This document shows positions 23,401 through 35,851 of a DNA stretch of 64,000 bases, piece after piece (position 1 is the stretch's first letter; each line of letters begins with the position of its first letter). The position numbers and the translations under genes are program-made. The stretch is from Pseudoscleropodium purum (lineage: Eukaryota; Streptophyta; Bryopsida; Hypnales; Brachytheciaceae): the NCBI GenBank assembly GCA_963969395.1, contig OZ017795.1:36251063-36315062 (forward strand), in the 5' to 3' direction. The notes under the pieces are model-generated. The model did no database searches. It saw nothing but the letters and a program-made list of their open reading frames with translations, and was not told where the DNA came from.

Positions 23401-24400
23401 ACGAGGCATCATTGAACTGCTGCAAGTGTTGAACTATGCAATTTCTCGTGAGTACTATATTAAAGATGGATGGATGGATGGATTTGTTGATGATGTTCGG
23501 GAAGAAAAACTTATCGGTTTTATTTCAGTATTATCCTGGAGACTAGTTTTCTCCTGGACCTGTTTCATTGCCGTGCCTTTGGTCGGGTGTTCTTCGTCTT
23601 GAAAGTGGTGTTTTCTTCACAACCATGGTGTTCCTGCAAAAGTGGACTGACAAGCACCTCACTTTGTTGTTTCGAAACAGAACCATTCCGCCGTTAGCCA
23701 CCCATGAGGGCACCGATTTAAGTGCAGGGGCACACATCTAGACTCGTGGCGAGAACTGGGTGTGCCCCTGCGGCTGCTACAGCACCGATTTGCGGTCGGG
23801 TTTTCCATGGCGACTTGGCTGGGATGGCTGGGAAAGGCGTCTGCTCAAGTAACCCGTTTGATGACCTCAAACGGAGAGACGTTGCCTGGCAGACTGGCTA
23901 AAAGGAAGCAGCACTGGGGCCATCCTGTTTGGGACCTCTGCCTATCAGGCGTTGGTACATTGGCTAAAAGGAATCAGCACTGACGACGTCATCGTCGTTG
24001 CTGAGATGGAGGTGGAGAATCTTGGGACAGTGCAAGTCCCAATCAATTTCCCGAAGATCGACACCAAGCACGATCTGATGGTGTTCGACTATGTCGGAGA
24101 TTTCTAGAAGACCGAGGAGTGGATCAACATGACCAGCATGGTGATGAAATGCGTTGGGGAAATGTTGGCAGTTACTTTGGGCTTCACCAAAAAAAAGAGG
24201 GAGTGGAGGCGGCGCTGAGGAGGGTGTCCAGATAGGGGAAGCTCAGTGTGGATGTCCCAATTACTAATGGTACACGTGAGTTTGAGGAAATTGGCTTCAC
24301 TTCTGTGCGAATGGCGTTCTCTGTTGTCCACTTTGAATGGTGGCATGCGATGGACGGACTAAGTAGAATGAAGCGAACATGAAATTGCTCTCTAGGATAG
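20420..24400 (+). pseudogene. left copy of an inverted gene duplication, split by an insertion
   Basis: Bases 20420-20610 match the reverse complement of 32755-32985, and 22628-24400 match the reverse complement of 30767-32727. About 2 kb of dispersed repeats (20,610-22,627) separates promoter from body in this copy only. The reading frame 22625-23220 parallels the right copy (for example LQDHNYVAFMVGGFLSSLVS) but a TAA at 22946-22948 ends it after 107 codons where the right copy reads on through the equivalent site. About 130 bases present in the right copy (31485-31612) are missing here near 23,745. I do not recognise the protein. Confidence 0.75.
20610..22627. repeat. insertion of dispersed repeats into the left copy
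   Basis: This block contains four direct copies of an AT-rich unit of about 105 bp (about 20,721-20,830, 21,341-21,450, 21,760-21,870 and 22,441-22,541) and one inverted partial copy (21,540-21,605). It also holds a copy of the family at 1110-1345 and 33660-33975 (here 20,990-21,320), and a block at 22,168-22,440 that is about 90% identical by eye to 33,367-33,645. No coding potential was seen. Confidence 0.65.
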
Positions 24401-26545
24401 TGGCACCTTAAGTTTCAATGTTAGGGTTTGCTTTAAACCTAGAGGCTAGGTCAATTCCCTGTGAGGCCGATTGCACAAAATTTCAGTCCCTCTAGGATTG
24501 AAAGTTGTCCTCAACTACTCATTAGAATAAGATTACAAGAGGGGTCAATTTTTCCATAATTATGTGGAGGCCTTGAGGCCAAGAAGTGGGGCCAATTCAA
24601 TCAAATCTAGGAAAGAGAGAGAAGGCTTGAAATCTTTAAGGCTTTTTACACTTAGAGAGGAGGCTAGGCCAATTTCCCTTGAGTTTGATTGGGCAAAACC
24701 CAATGGATTTGATTTGTTGAAAAAAATATATTTTATTAAAAAAAATTTAATTGTGTCAAATTTCGGTTTTAAATCTAGCTATATGAAAGTTTTAATAATC
24801 TAGGGAACTTTCACCTTGAAAATACCTGAAAATTACATGCCATATCCAAATAATCTATTTTTTTTTTTAATTCATGATTTTCAATTGCTAATATTGCAAA
24901 AATGTTTTTTCTTAGAAAAAGGTGCCTCCAACTATGTTGAATTGCTTATATTGACAGTTTTAAGTGTCTTCATCGTATGTTTCAAGGCAATTCTAAAGAG
25001 GTCTGTATTGTTAGGAAAAATCTGAACCTTGGGAGGGCTGTTAAGTTTTCATTTTTCAACACACTACGGTGCAAGTACAAAAAAAATAAAAAATAAAAAA
25101 CATTGGAATTATTTTATTAAAAATAAAAAAATAATATAATTTGATGTGGTGTTGATGTGGTACCAGTAGTGCCACATTATATTTCAAATTTAAAAAAATA
25201 AAAAATAAAATTTTTCTTCTATTATTGCACCCAGGGGTACAAAACTTGCAACCTTCTAGAACCTTGAAACTTTTCCTAGTGTCATGATAAACTTCATGAA
25301 TTATCTTAGAAGACAACATTAATTCAGAGGTGCAAACTTCAAAGTGGTATTAGATTTGCACGTAACCTTAACAATATTCAAAAGGTTATATAGAAAAGCC
25401 ACCCATAATCAATCAAATAATCAATTGTGGATATGATCTAGAGTAGTGCAAAGCAAAGTAGATACTTTTATTGGTGCATTGATAGAAATGACGGAAATTT
25501 GATTGCTTAAATTAAAATTATTATGAATTTTGAGAATCAAAAGTTGGTTTGGACCCATATTCAATGTTTAGAATGTTCCAAAATCACTCATTTAAGAGAC
25601 TACATGTTGTTCACTTTGGCAATCTAAACCAAGCACATCTGTAGTAACAAGAATGGAAGAATTGATAGTTGGATATCAAGAATTGATGGTTTTAACTCAA
25701 CCTATAAATGATGTCGCAACCATCATCTGGTTGATGAATGATAGGGAATCTTGTTGTATAGGACAAAAGTACAATTATTCATCCTCCAATTTTTGTGGGA
25801 AAAGAGAAGGTCTTTTACAATAGCTTGACTTCAAATGAGTGTTTTTTCATTTTTTTAATCCAAAAATGCACATGGTATCAAAACAAATGATTTTCTTTGA
25901 GACCCTACACCTCATTTAAGGATTAATCACACTCTCTTGAATTTCAGCCATCCTATTGATTGTTGATGGGATACATGTAGGTAATGGATGGCTCTACCTT
26001 AAATTACATCTATTTTTAGTACTCACCATTGAATATGATGCAATCATTGTCAATGGGAAATGACATTATAGTGGGCACCCCTAAATGCACCACTAATCCT
26101 AAACTACCATCTTCACTCTTTGTAAATCTTGAAAATCAATTATGTATCTATGTGGAAAAAACACTTCTAGAAATAAACTTTGTTTCTTCATAACTTCTAC
26201 ATATGGTATTAAAATGTTGCATTCTTTGGTGCCATGGAACTTCCTTTCACTTGCCAATAAGAAAGTATAAACATTTGAACACTATAATAATAGTAATTAG
26301 GCACAATAGCAATTAGTGGTGATTTTTGAGGTACCTATTTTAGTCCCATTATATCAATTTTGGGTATAAATCATCAAAATTTACCTTATAGGGTGATATA
26401 ATTATAGTATATAATTATAAAGTATACAATTATAGTTTGGATAGCACATGTACAGACTAATCATACACAAAATCTTATGTCATTTGTCATTGTCAAGCAA
26501 AGAATCCAAGGGCTACTTAACACTTTGTTTGAATTCTCAAAATTT
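24400..26545. repeat. spacer between inverted copies: AT-rich with dispersed repeats
   Basis: The phrase gaggctaggtcaattccc and its neighbours recur at about 24,440 and 24,655. Bases 25,040-25,300 are one of three copies of a repeat with a palindromic core (others at 35,640-36,060 and 51,930-52,210). Bases 25,775-25,895 repeat 345-490. No genes were seen. Confidence 0.55.
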
Positions 26546-26768
26546 GATTAATGTTGTGGACGGCAACTCTTGGACGGAACCAAGATCAGATTTGAGGGGA
26601 TACCTCAAACAGAGACAAGAACAAGCTAGAAGTGAGGGGATTCCTCACACATGATTCAGAACGTGCTTCAAGATGAGAAAACTAGAAGATGTATTGATAA
26701 CATGAAGTCAAAGAATGACTGGGTACAACTGGTGTTGAAGAGAGTGAGGGACAATGGCCCTCGACTCT

Positions 26769-26777
26769 CTATTTATA
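26769..26777 (-). promoter_or_regulatory. TATA box TATAAATAG
   Basis: The minus strand reads TATAAATAG, a textbook plant TATA box. It lies immediately downstream (in minus orientation) of the GAA/TTC array. No gene follows on the minus strand, consistent with an LTR promoter. Confidence 0.6.
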
Positions 26778-26790
26778 CTAGACTAAAGAA

Positions 26791-27050
26791 CCTTCCGGAA
26801 TAAGGCTTTGGAAACCTTTGGAAATATCCGTAGGTCTTTCCGGAAGCTTGTGGAAGCTTGTGGAAGCTTCCGGAAACTAGGAGGATCTAGTGGAACCTTC
26901 TGGAAGCTTGTAAAAGCTTCCGGAAACTAGTGGAACCTTCTGGAACCTTCTGGAACCTTCTAGAACCTTCCGAAAACTAGTAGAACTAAGTAGAACCTTT
27001 CAGAAGCTTATGGAAGCTTCCGGAAACAAATAGAAACTAATGAAGACTAT
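26791..27050. promoter_or_regulatory. array of heat-shock-element units (GAAnnTTC)
   Basis: Bases 26931-26970 are four consecutive 10-mers of the type TGGAACCTTC. They give eight uninterrupted, alternating nGAAn/nTTCn pentamers, far above the three usually needed for a heat-shock factor trimer. Further GAAGCTTC and GAACCTTC units with small gaps extend the array over about 260 bases. The pattern is read directly; heat responsiveness is inferred. Confidence 0.6.
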
Positions 27051-27199
27051 TGGAATCTACTAGAATCATTGGAAACAACTTGTACACTAGGCCACCGCTT
27101 TTGAGAAGGTTCTTAAGAGGCATCCTTGTTGCAAAGACGGTGGAGACTCTATTAGGGACGAAACTACTGGATAAGGCCTGGTATGGCACGTCCGTGACA

Positions 27200-30100
27200 A
27201 TTGGTAGAAGGTTGAAATTTGAGACTCAAGGCTTCACATTATGTCTCAAGTCCTACATCACTCCCAAACACCTACATGACAACAATATAGGGAGCTTTGG
27301 TGCTTAGAAAGTAGGACTAGTAGGCCAAATTGAATTTAACAAAAGTCGAGATTCAACTCACCTTTTAAGTCCTAACTATTGTTTTCAATATAAAATTAGG
27401 AAAAAATACAATATAAACCATCTTTTTTGGTTGAAATTTTGTCCAAATCTATCCAAAGCAGCATTAGATTATTAAACAAAATTAAAAGGGGCCCTTAAGA
27501 TGGTATACCTCCAATAAAATGGAGAACATATATAAGGATTGATGATAATAGACTAAAGACTTGAGCATAGGCTCACCTAAGATATTGTCCATCTATGAAG
27601 CATTATGCCAACAAGTGCTAATGCCTATTTGATCCATGTATGGCTACTATAAATAAGAAGTTTTTCCTTGCTTGGTCTATTCTTGACCTAGGATAAGAAT
27701 AGACTAAGGAAGTTTGCATGTTGCATATATGTATATTCAACTAGAATAACTTTTGAGAAAATAGCTCATTCATTATTTAAAGGCTTTTGAGAATTTGTTA
27801 ACCTTCATATATTGAATCTAATTACTTTCCCTTTCATATATTGTATCTCATTATTTTCATTTTTATAAAGTGATTGTAGTTACTTAACATTAAACAATTT
27901 GATCTTTCCTTAACCTTGAAGCGCATTGACATCCATATTCTGAATGATGAACGGAGGGCTTGTAGGCATTGTGTAGTGCAATTAACTTGTCATTCATCCA
28001 ATGTATTACTTGAATTTTGAAAAGACAACCTTCTCTAATGGTCAATTTCATGAAATTGCGGTAAATGATATTTCTATAATAAGATATAAGCAAAATGTGC
28101 AAAAAATCATAAAGAATTGAAGCCTTAAAGGATTAAAAGAACCATTACTAGAAAGGGTTACCATATTTGGATTAAAGGTGCCTTCTCAAAATTTTGGACT
28201 CCAATAACAAGTTTGAAGTACGATCATATTTGAAGAAATGTAATTCTAGAAATCTAGTGCACAAAACCAAGATGAAGACATGAGCATAATTTAAATTGAT
28301 TATTTTTATTTAAATAAAATCTAATTTATGCTTTCATTTCCTAATTGAAGAAATACCTACTTTAATCTAATTACCTAGAATTTCCAATTTGTATAGAAAA
28401 GTGATTTAATTATACCAACAAACATTAGAAAGCAAGAGTATAATTATGACTTTTGAATTGTGCTAATATTATCCATGATGTCAAATCCAAACCTTAAGAA
28501 ATTAATTAAAAAAGGTCTTTTTAATGTTCAATATCTTTTTCCAAATGAAATCCCACAACTTTTGTTTAACCTCTAAAATTCTATAGCTATATTTCACCAA
28601 ATTCCCCTTGAAAATGGCCACTTACAAATATGCTGTATTTAATAGGAGGCTATTATATCTCCCTTTGTTTTCTTAAAGTACCTTTATAGTAGATCAATTC
28701 CTATTTTGGGTAATTTCTATGAAGATATAAGTAATTTTGATGTTTTGTTTTATTTATTACATCATATCTTATTTATATCTATAGTATTCCTTGTGGTGAA
28801 ATAATAATATTTCATTTCCACAACTTTGTAAGCAAATAAAAAAAATAGTAGACAATAATATACCTTTTATTCTTCACAATGGTATACTAATAACAATCAA
28901 AAGAGGTCAAGGGATAAGGCACCCTAGTTTAGTGCATGAATTCATACTACAAGTGCCAAAAAATAAAAAATACATCATTCACTTCATTACATTGTACATG
29001 ACGATGGAATGTCATCCTAGCATTTGATTACATCTTCATCATATTCTGCCAAGTATGGAGAAGATTCCATCTACAATGCTTTTTATATTTGATATGTATC
29101 ATTTATTTCTTTTTAGATTGACAAAGTCTTATGTACTTTGTTGCATTTTTTATTTTTATTTTTATTTTTTATTTTTTTCTAATTTAGACCAATTTTTTAA
29201 TACCTATGTCTCTTTATACTTTCCTTTTGCCTTCTTAAATTCCCATATAGAAATAAAACTTTTAATATTTCTACCTAAGATTGTTCAATAATAGCATTTA
29301 AAGTGAATCAAAATATTTTGTTTGCACTTTGCCATATTCAGTCAAAAACTTTGAATTGCCCTAGTTAATACCAAACTTTTTGCATCGTCATTTTTAAATC
29401 TACAAAAATTATATCACAATATTGAGTTGAGAATTTCAGAAAATGATTAGAAATAAATAAATTGATTTTTATTCTTTGAAAAATTGTTAAGGTAAGGTAG
29501 ATACAAGATGGAAGGAAAATCAAGTTCTTGATAGTTCTTAGATAAAATGGAATACATCAATTTTAACAATGCAAATAGATTTTTCTAGCCCACAATCTAA
29601 ATATTATGGACTTTTCATTTGTGAAAATTAAATTCAAAGACAAATTTTAAATATTATGTTTTCAAGAAGATGCTTTAATAGCTTGGAAAACAAGATTCAT
29701 CCTAATTTCACATCCTTAATACAAATGGAATAAAGAAAAGTTTTCCATAGAGATGTAATTGTATTATGTAAATTATTTGAGTTACACCAATTAGTGTGAG
29801 AGTTTGAATAGTGCATGATCTCATCACACTAATTTGGATGAAAAGTAGACGAATTGGATGGAAGTTGAATGACAATTACATGCATGCAACCCCTAAATGA
29901 CTAACTAAAGAGTCCACTATGAGGTTCTTAAAATTTGATGTAAGCTCTATTGACTAGAATTTGAATATTTTGCATGAAATCTTTAGGATGGATCCTATTC
30001 AACATGTAAAGCTTTGTTTCAAATCTTCGTTTTAGATAAATATTGTAAAGTAATAATACTCTTTTTAGATTTTTTGATCAAAGCAAGTAGTTTAAAAATA

Positions 30101-30766
30101 TTTTGAAAAATAATTGATTAATTTTATTTGTTCATTTAAATTAATACCTACACAAAAAATATTTGAACCATTCAATTTTGAATAAGGAGATGAAACTCAT
30201 GAAGAGTTTTATTTTGTAAACAATGAAAGTAAAAAAAAACATAGAATTTGTTGTAGCTTCCATTATATATATATATAAATAAGATGAATATGAAAATTTG
30301 TAAGGTTAATTTTTTTTCTCAACTCAATTTTGAACCCATTCATTAAATGCACAAGTCATGAGACTTATTTCCTAAGTAAAATGTTGAAAGAAAAAAATAT
30401 CACCATAGGAAAGGGTTAAAAAATCTCTCTCTTGAAGTTTAAGCACATTCAACTTGTAATGGGTGGGGATTCACACTTAAAATTTTTGGAAGGATGTACT
30501 TGAATAAGTTAACTAAATGATTCAATGGTTGAATTTGTTAAAGAATAAATTATAGAGAAAGATTTTTATACTTACTTCGAGTAATTAAAGTACTTTGAAG
30601 CAGTTCTGGGTCGGTGAAGACATTGCAATATTTTAGTGGTTACACTGCTACGATCGTGTTATCACTACAATTTGCTAATCTGTTTGCACAAGATTTTCAC
30701 GATGTCGTCACAAAGAAGACACTGACACTCTTACTTTGAAACACTGACAATTGAAGGTGCCTTTCC
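27200..30766. other. AT-rich spacer without visible genes
   Basis: Bases 27,900-28,140 are repeated at 62,400-62,635 in the same orientation. A short (TA)n run lies near 30,267-30,280. Open frames such as 29055-29291 are AT-driven and have no domain. No RNA genes or element termini were found. Confidence 0.5.
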
Positions 30767-32985
30767 CTTGGGGAGCAATTTCATGTCCGCTTCATTCTAC
30801 TTTGTCTGTACATCGCATGCATGCCACCATTCAAAATGCACAACACAGAACGCCATTCGCACAGACGTGAAGCCAACTGGCTCTCACCCAGAAACAGAGA
30901 CGAAGCGAATTTCCTCAAACTCATGTGCTCCATTAGTAATTCAAGAGACTTCTACAATGAGTTTCCAAACTTTCTGGACACCCTCCTTAGTGCCCCCTCC
31001 ACTCCTTCTTTTTTTTTGGAGAAGCCCAGAGTAACTGCCAACATTTCTCCAACGCACTTCATCACCATGTTGGTCATGTTGATCCACTCCTGGGTCTTCT
31101 AGAACTCTCCGACATAGTCGAACACCATCAGATCATGCTTGGTGTTGATCTTCGGGAGATCGATTGGGACTTGCTCTGTCCCAAGATTCTCCACCTCCGT
31201 CTCAGCAACGACGATGACGTCGTCAGTGCTGATTCCTTTTAGCCAATGTATCAACGCCTGATAGGCAGAGGTTCCAAACCGGATGGCCCCAGTGCTGCAT
31301 CTTTTTAGCCAATGTACCAACGCCTCTCCGTGAGAGGTCACAAGATTGAGTGCCCCAGCAATCGCCTCTCCGTGAGAGGTCATCAAACGGGTTACTTGGG
31401 CAGACGCCTTTCCCAGCCTTGTCGCCATGGAAGACTGGCCGCAAATCGGTCCCATAGCAGCCGCAGGGGCACACCCAGTTCTCACGTTTGATGGGAGATA
31501 ATATCCGGCCTTGCAGCGAGAATATTACAAGTGAAATCAAACTGAGAAACCTCGTATCGACAAGGGCTGTGTAGTCTACCCTGAAGGGAGGACTACGCCA
31601 CGCCACAAGTCTGGATGTGCCCCTGCAGCAAGATCGGTGCCCTGGGCTACTCAGGGCGGAATGGTTCTGTTTCGAAACAGCAAAGTGAGATGCTTGTCAG
31701 TCCACTTTTGCAGAAACCCCATGATTGTGAAGAAAACGCCACTTTCAAGACGAAGAACACCCGACTAAAGGCACGGCAATGAAACAGGTCCAGGAGAAAA
31801 CTAGTCTCCAGGATAATACTGAAATAAAACCGATAAGTTTTTCTTCCCGAACATCATCAACAGATCCATCCATCCATCCATCTTTAATATAGTACTCACA
31901 AGAAATTGCATAATTTAACACACGCAGCAGTTCAATGATGCCTCGTACTTGGAAACAAGGAAAACAGAAACTCTAAATCGTACGTAGGCAAAACTAAAAT
32001 ACACAACTTATAGGGTTTCAAAGTAGACTTAGAAACCGGGATTAGCTAATATCCGCATCGCTTTGGAGGTGAATACAAAGGATAAAGACGGTAAGCGGCA
32101 AGACGAAGGAGACCAGTAGAGGATCACCGACCCTCACCACAAATATCTATTACTGTTACCCTCCCCCACCACCCGCTCGGACACTCTAAAGCGCCATTTT
32201 CACGATGACGCGACAAAAATCCTAATTCACCATACGACGATGAAAGCAACAGGAGACTGACGATCGGGGTAGCTTTCTCAACAGATATCCAAAGTTTCAA
32301 ACTACATGCTCTCCTTTTTCTTTCTTGCAATTCAACGAGAGTCCAATTGCGCGCGTCAAAACAAGAAGAAGCACCAGATAAGCTCAAAATCGGTTGAGGT
32401 TGGTGCTCCATGAGTTTTCTGAACCTAAAGTTGGGAGCATGAATCTCAGAACAGGAAAAAGAAAAGCCTTCCCCTTCCAATCCCCAAATCATTGTCTTCT
32501 TTCCAGCCTCCACGGCCGTCGAGACCGTGGAAACCAAGCTGGAGAGAAAACCACCCACCATGAAGGCTACATAATTGTGATCCTGCAACGGACCTGTAGA
32601 GCTAATTCCAAGATTGAGCGGAACACACAGAGTAGAAGGGATGCAAAGCAAAACCTGAGGGGAGAACTGAAGCAACGATGAGAACATGCAGCAACAAGAA
32701 GATCGCTTGGCAGTCTGCGAGGAGTCTTGCTTTAAAAAAAGCGGCCCTGGCCGATCCGCTCCCCATATAATCTGTCCTTTACACAAGGAAAAAGAAATTG
32801 TCTGTACTCTCTCTATAGTTTACTATTCTCCACTCTCCGGGACTTCAACTAATCACGGAGCGAGGCGAATAATCAGCGATTTGGGGGAGGGGACTCCGGG
32901 TAGAATTCGTCAAGAGCCCCTCGATAATAGTGTTTATTCTAATGATTTGAAAATTCGTAGCAGAGCACGTGGCGTTGTTTGCGTA
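30767..32985 (-). pseudogene. right copy of the inverted gene duplication (gene body plus promoter)
   Basis: This is the more complete copy, with promoter and body contiguous. From the ATG at 32687 a 187-codon frame runs to 32124. It begins MFSSLLQFSPQVLLCIPS, possibly a hydrophobic leader. A second open piece at 31485-31099 reads SMATRLGKASAQVTRLMTSH and DLPKINTKHDLMVFDYVGEF. Homology to the left copy continues to about 30767, where the coding pieces are out of frame. The protein family is unknown to me. It could be a host gene with introns, a retained gene fragment or cargo of a mobile element. I call it a pseudogene because no full-length model could be built. Confidence 0.5.
32966..32971. 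promoter_or_regulatory. G-box CACGTG in the right-copy promoter
   Basis: CACGTG sits in the upstream region shared by the two inverted copies, about 280 bases above the ATG at 32687. The aligned left-copy site at about 20,430 reads CACGAG, so the palindrome is lost there. Confidence 0.4.
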
Positions 32986-33009
32986 TTTTCCTCATAGTTT
33001 TGCAAGCAC

Positions 33010-33160
33010 ATGACTGGCCACAGTGACGGCGTCTCCTCTCGTACTGCCCGCGCCGTCGAAGTCAACACCGAATTCATGTTGGTCAAACCTCATGATCTTG
33101 AATTCAGCTACACCTCTGTTCAATTCTCTTGCAATCGGCCGACTCTTTCCACGGTAATGC
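33010..33160 (+). other. possible exon fragment, function unknown
   Basis: From the ATG at 33011 a GC-richer frame reads through VEVNTEFMLVKPHDLEFSYT and SVQFSCNRPTL, then reaches a plausible donor (ACG/gtaatg) at about 33,153. No continuing exon was found. It may be a captured gene fragment next to the right copy. Confidence 0.25.
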
Positions 33161-33366
33161 AACAGATCCTACGGTAACTTCGTGCATGCTCGACTCAGCA
33201 CGTACCCATTTCCGATCCCAACATCGCTCTTGAATTTGTATCCGCTTGAATTTGTACGCCTCATATATCAACTTCTGGAATGTGTCCGGCCGGACGTTTC
33301 AGGGTTAAGCTAAAGATGTCTTGAAGGACGTTCGATTCACGCCTTGAACGATGGATTGCAACTAAT

Positions 33367-33975
33367 GAGGTTATGACACATTACCCCCTGTAGTAATGAG
33401 CAAGAAAGTATTGTTTGGAATGATTGGAATTAGAAGACTCTAGACATTGCTTATGGGTCAAGAGTTCTTTTGCCCCTTGAAATGCACTGTAATTTCAGTT
33501 TTCTGAATAAAAAATCTGAAAATTTAGCAATCCTCATATTTCCTATCTTCCTACATGGGAAAAACATCCACCAAGTCATACTAAACAGAATCTGCTGCCA
33601 AATTGCTTATTTGATTGGTTATTGGTGCTTTCACCTTATTCTCTTTCTGATCAGCAAGAGATGAGTAATGATTAATTATGGCATAGTTCCCAATGCAGTG
33701 GCACGTTATAATTGGCTGCAAGACTCACAATATTGCAACCAATCCTTGATTGATTTTGCAAATCAGCCTATGTTCAGAAATAGAAAGGTCTATATCACTA
33801 TTATAGGTAAAAGAGAAACTTCCACTAAAAAATTCATAGTAATTACATTTTGTGTAATAAAATTCTGAAAAAATACAAAATCCTTCCAAACTCTATTTTT
33901 GTACATGGAAAAAACTACAAATTCCAAAAAAATACCCACTCCAAATATGCATAATTACTTAAGTGATTGGAAATG
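33367..33975. repeat. dispersed repeats next to the right copy
   Basis: Bases 33,367-33,645 repeat 22,168-22,440, and 33,660-33,975 repeat about 20,990-21,320 and 1110-1345, all in the same orientation. Here the two blocks are adjacent, while on the left they are about 850 bases apart. No termini were defined. Confidence 0.65.
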
Positions 33976-33979
33976 GGTT

Positions 33980-35300
33980 GGCTACCCTAGTACGTGTGCA
34001 AATTGTTTTGTGTTCATCACAAACTCCCCTACAACTGCAGATGATCATTGATGAGCAGCCGGCCTGGCCACTTCACTCATTAACCCCAACCCAAAGTGAC
34101 ATTCGATTTCTGGGCTGGCTCAGTATCCTCCAAAGTTGCCTGAATATGTTCATTTTTTGTAGAGCATCGAAAGAAGCATTTACACATCGAACCGTACAAT
34201 CATGAAGAGAGGTTGCATATGTGCATCATTTCAAAAATCCAACCGTTGAATGTTGGTTTCGAAGGCCTTTCTCTTGCTGTGTAGCTTCAAGCAAAATGAC
34301 CTCAAACACTGAGAAAAATGACTTCGGCACAACTTCACCCATCCTACAGTTCAAATTTGCTCTCACAGTAAACTACAAAGATGTGCGTGGTAACATAATC
34401 TACACCCTCCAAGTGAAAAAGACTGAAAAAGCAACAACCCTCTGTTGTACTCGAAGGAGGTTCAACAGGCATGTCCAGTTGGTGTAGACTAAGCACTCGC
34501 GTGAAGAAAATTGCCCCAAAAAAGGAGACGCATTTTCAGCACAATCGCTCCCGTGCTTTCAAAGCTCCCTACAATTAGCAGCAGACAAAATTTTTTTGAA
34601 AGAAATTGACCGCCGCGATCTATAGTTCGGAGACAACAAACGTCGAATTCATGCGACGTACTGGGAAACCCGATGTTCTGCTGGGTTGCACCGGGTTGCA
34701 CGAGCTGCGCTGGCGTAATCGTGTACAGAAGAAGACACGGGACGCGAGCTGCTTCGCAGAAACACAATCGCCTACCACCAGTAAGAGGGCAACGACTACA
34801 GGTTGTACACAAGTCTTGTTGAAGACAGATCCGAGGCACCCTTCTCTCTCGTTGCGCATTCAACCACCTCTCCGTCTTCGACAACCCGCTCAAGTCCCCG
34901 GTGACGTCAACTAAACCGTCGATGTGGCTTGGCTCAGAACACTATTTTTGGATCGCCCCAAAACTAAAATTTGCACCGTAAAGCATAGAGTTATCGAATT
35001 ATTGTTAAAAACATCACAATGCGAAGCTCTCTGCGAGATGTACAAGATGCTCTCAGGTCGTTTTTCCGATTGACTCCTCTAACCCTAATATTTCTGCACT
35101 TCAAAAAGTGCGAGGACTGTTTCTGTCCGCTTTGTCGCTTTGGGGTTAACTCCAAAGGACCGAAAAGGACTGAAAAGGACCGAAAAGGACCGAGGGACAT
35201 TTGGGGCATAAATTGTAAAAAACTGTCACTTTTCCTAGACAGTGAGAAAAAAGTAAAATAAAATGTTTTTTCCAAAATTAAACAGTGCAAATTTGTAATA
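33980..35300. other. mixed stretch with a GC-richer island, no supported gene
   Basis: Bases 34,600-34,920 are GC-richer than the surroundings and hold overlapping open frames on both strands, none starting with a clear context or matching a known domain. A frame at 34300-34487 (+) with ILQFKFALTVNYKDVRGNII looks protein-like but is isolated. At about 35,155-35,195 an aaaggaccg word is tandemly repeated. Confidence 0.35.
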
Positions 35301-35479
35301 GAATACTATGCAAATGTGTGGAAAAGATTTCAGAAACTTTGATCGTAGAAATTGAAAGATTATTGAAGTTAGAAGAAAAAGTTTTTTCTAACCTTGCATG
35401 ACATGATCAATAGACTTTAACTCCTAAAGTGAGATTTTTATACTATACATGGTTATTTATTTCAACATGGGCCTTTAGA

Positions 35480-35706
35480 GTTTAACCTTGTAACAACTTA
35501 ATAGCTTGAAAGTGTTGAATAAATGACATAGAATCCTTCTATGTAAGACAAAGTTGCAAATGTTCATCTTTGAAATTTTGTGTGAAAAAGGGATGTCATG
35601 TACAATTGTTTGACTTCCAATCATATTATAAAAATTCTAAGGCAACCCTAAGGGTTGCGAGCCTTGCATTGTTGCGGTGCAATTAGGAAAATTAAAAAAA
35701 AAAATA

Positions 35707-35740
<34 letters not shown>

Positions 35741-35808
35741 TTAAAAATAAAATTAAATAAAAAATAAAAATAAAAAATAAAAAAAATAAAAATAAAAAAA
35801 TAAAATAA

Positions 35809-35851
<43 letters not shown>

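Larger units (their letters stand above)
26552..27199 (-). mobile_element. probable solo LTR with heat-shock-element promoter
   Basis: On the minus strand the block starts TGTCACGGACG (27,199 downward) and ends CGTCCACAACA (at 26,552). That is TG...CA with an imperfect 11-bp inverted pair (8 of 11). The flanking pentamers ATTAA and ATTGG match at only three positions, so the duplication is weak. Inside, in promoter order, lie a GAA/TTC array, a canonical TATA box and a leader of about 200 bases that includes a TTATCAATACA segment typical of R-U5. No internal retroelement region or primer-binding site adjoins. I infer a solo LTR, with moderate confidence in its exact ends. Confidence 0.55.

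Noticed and set aside
25330..25365. Possible tRNA-Met primer-binding site (tggtattagatttgca)
   Set aside because: Too many mismatches to the usual tggtatcagagc, and no LTR end adjoins it.
34489..34893. Cys-rich minus-strand frame recalling DTW-type motifs
   Set aside because: It has no ATG start in frame, the motif spacing does not match the family, and overlapping frames on both strands are equally open.
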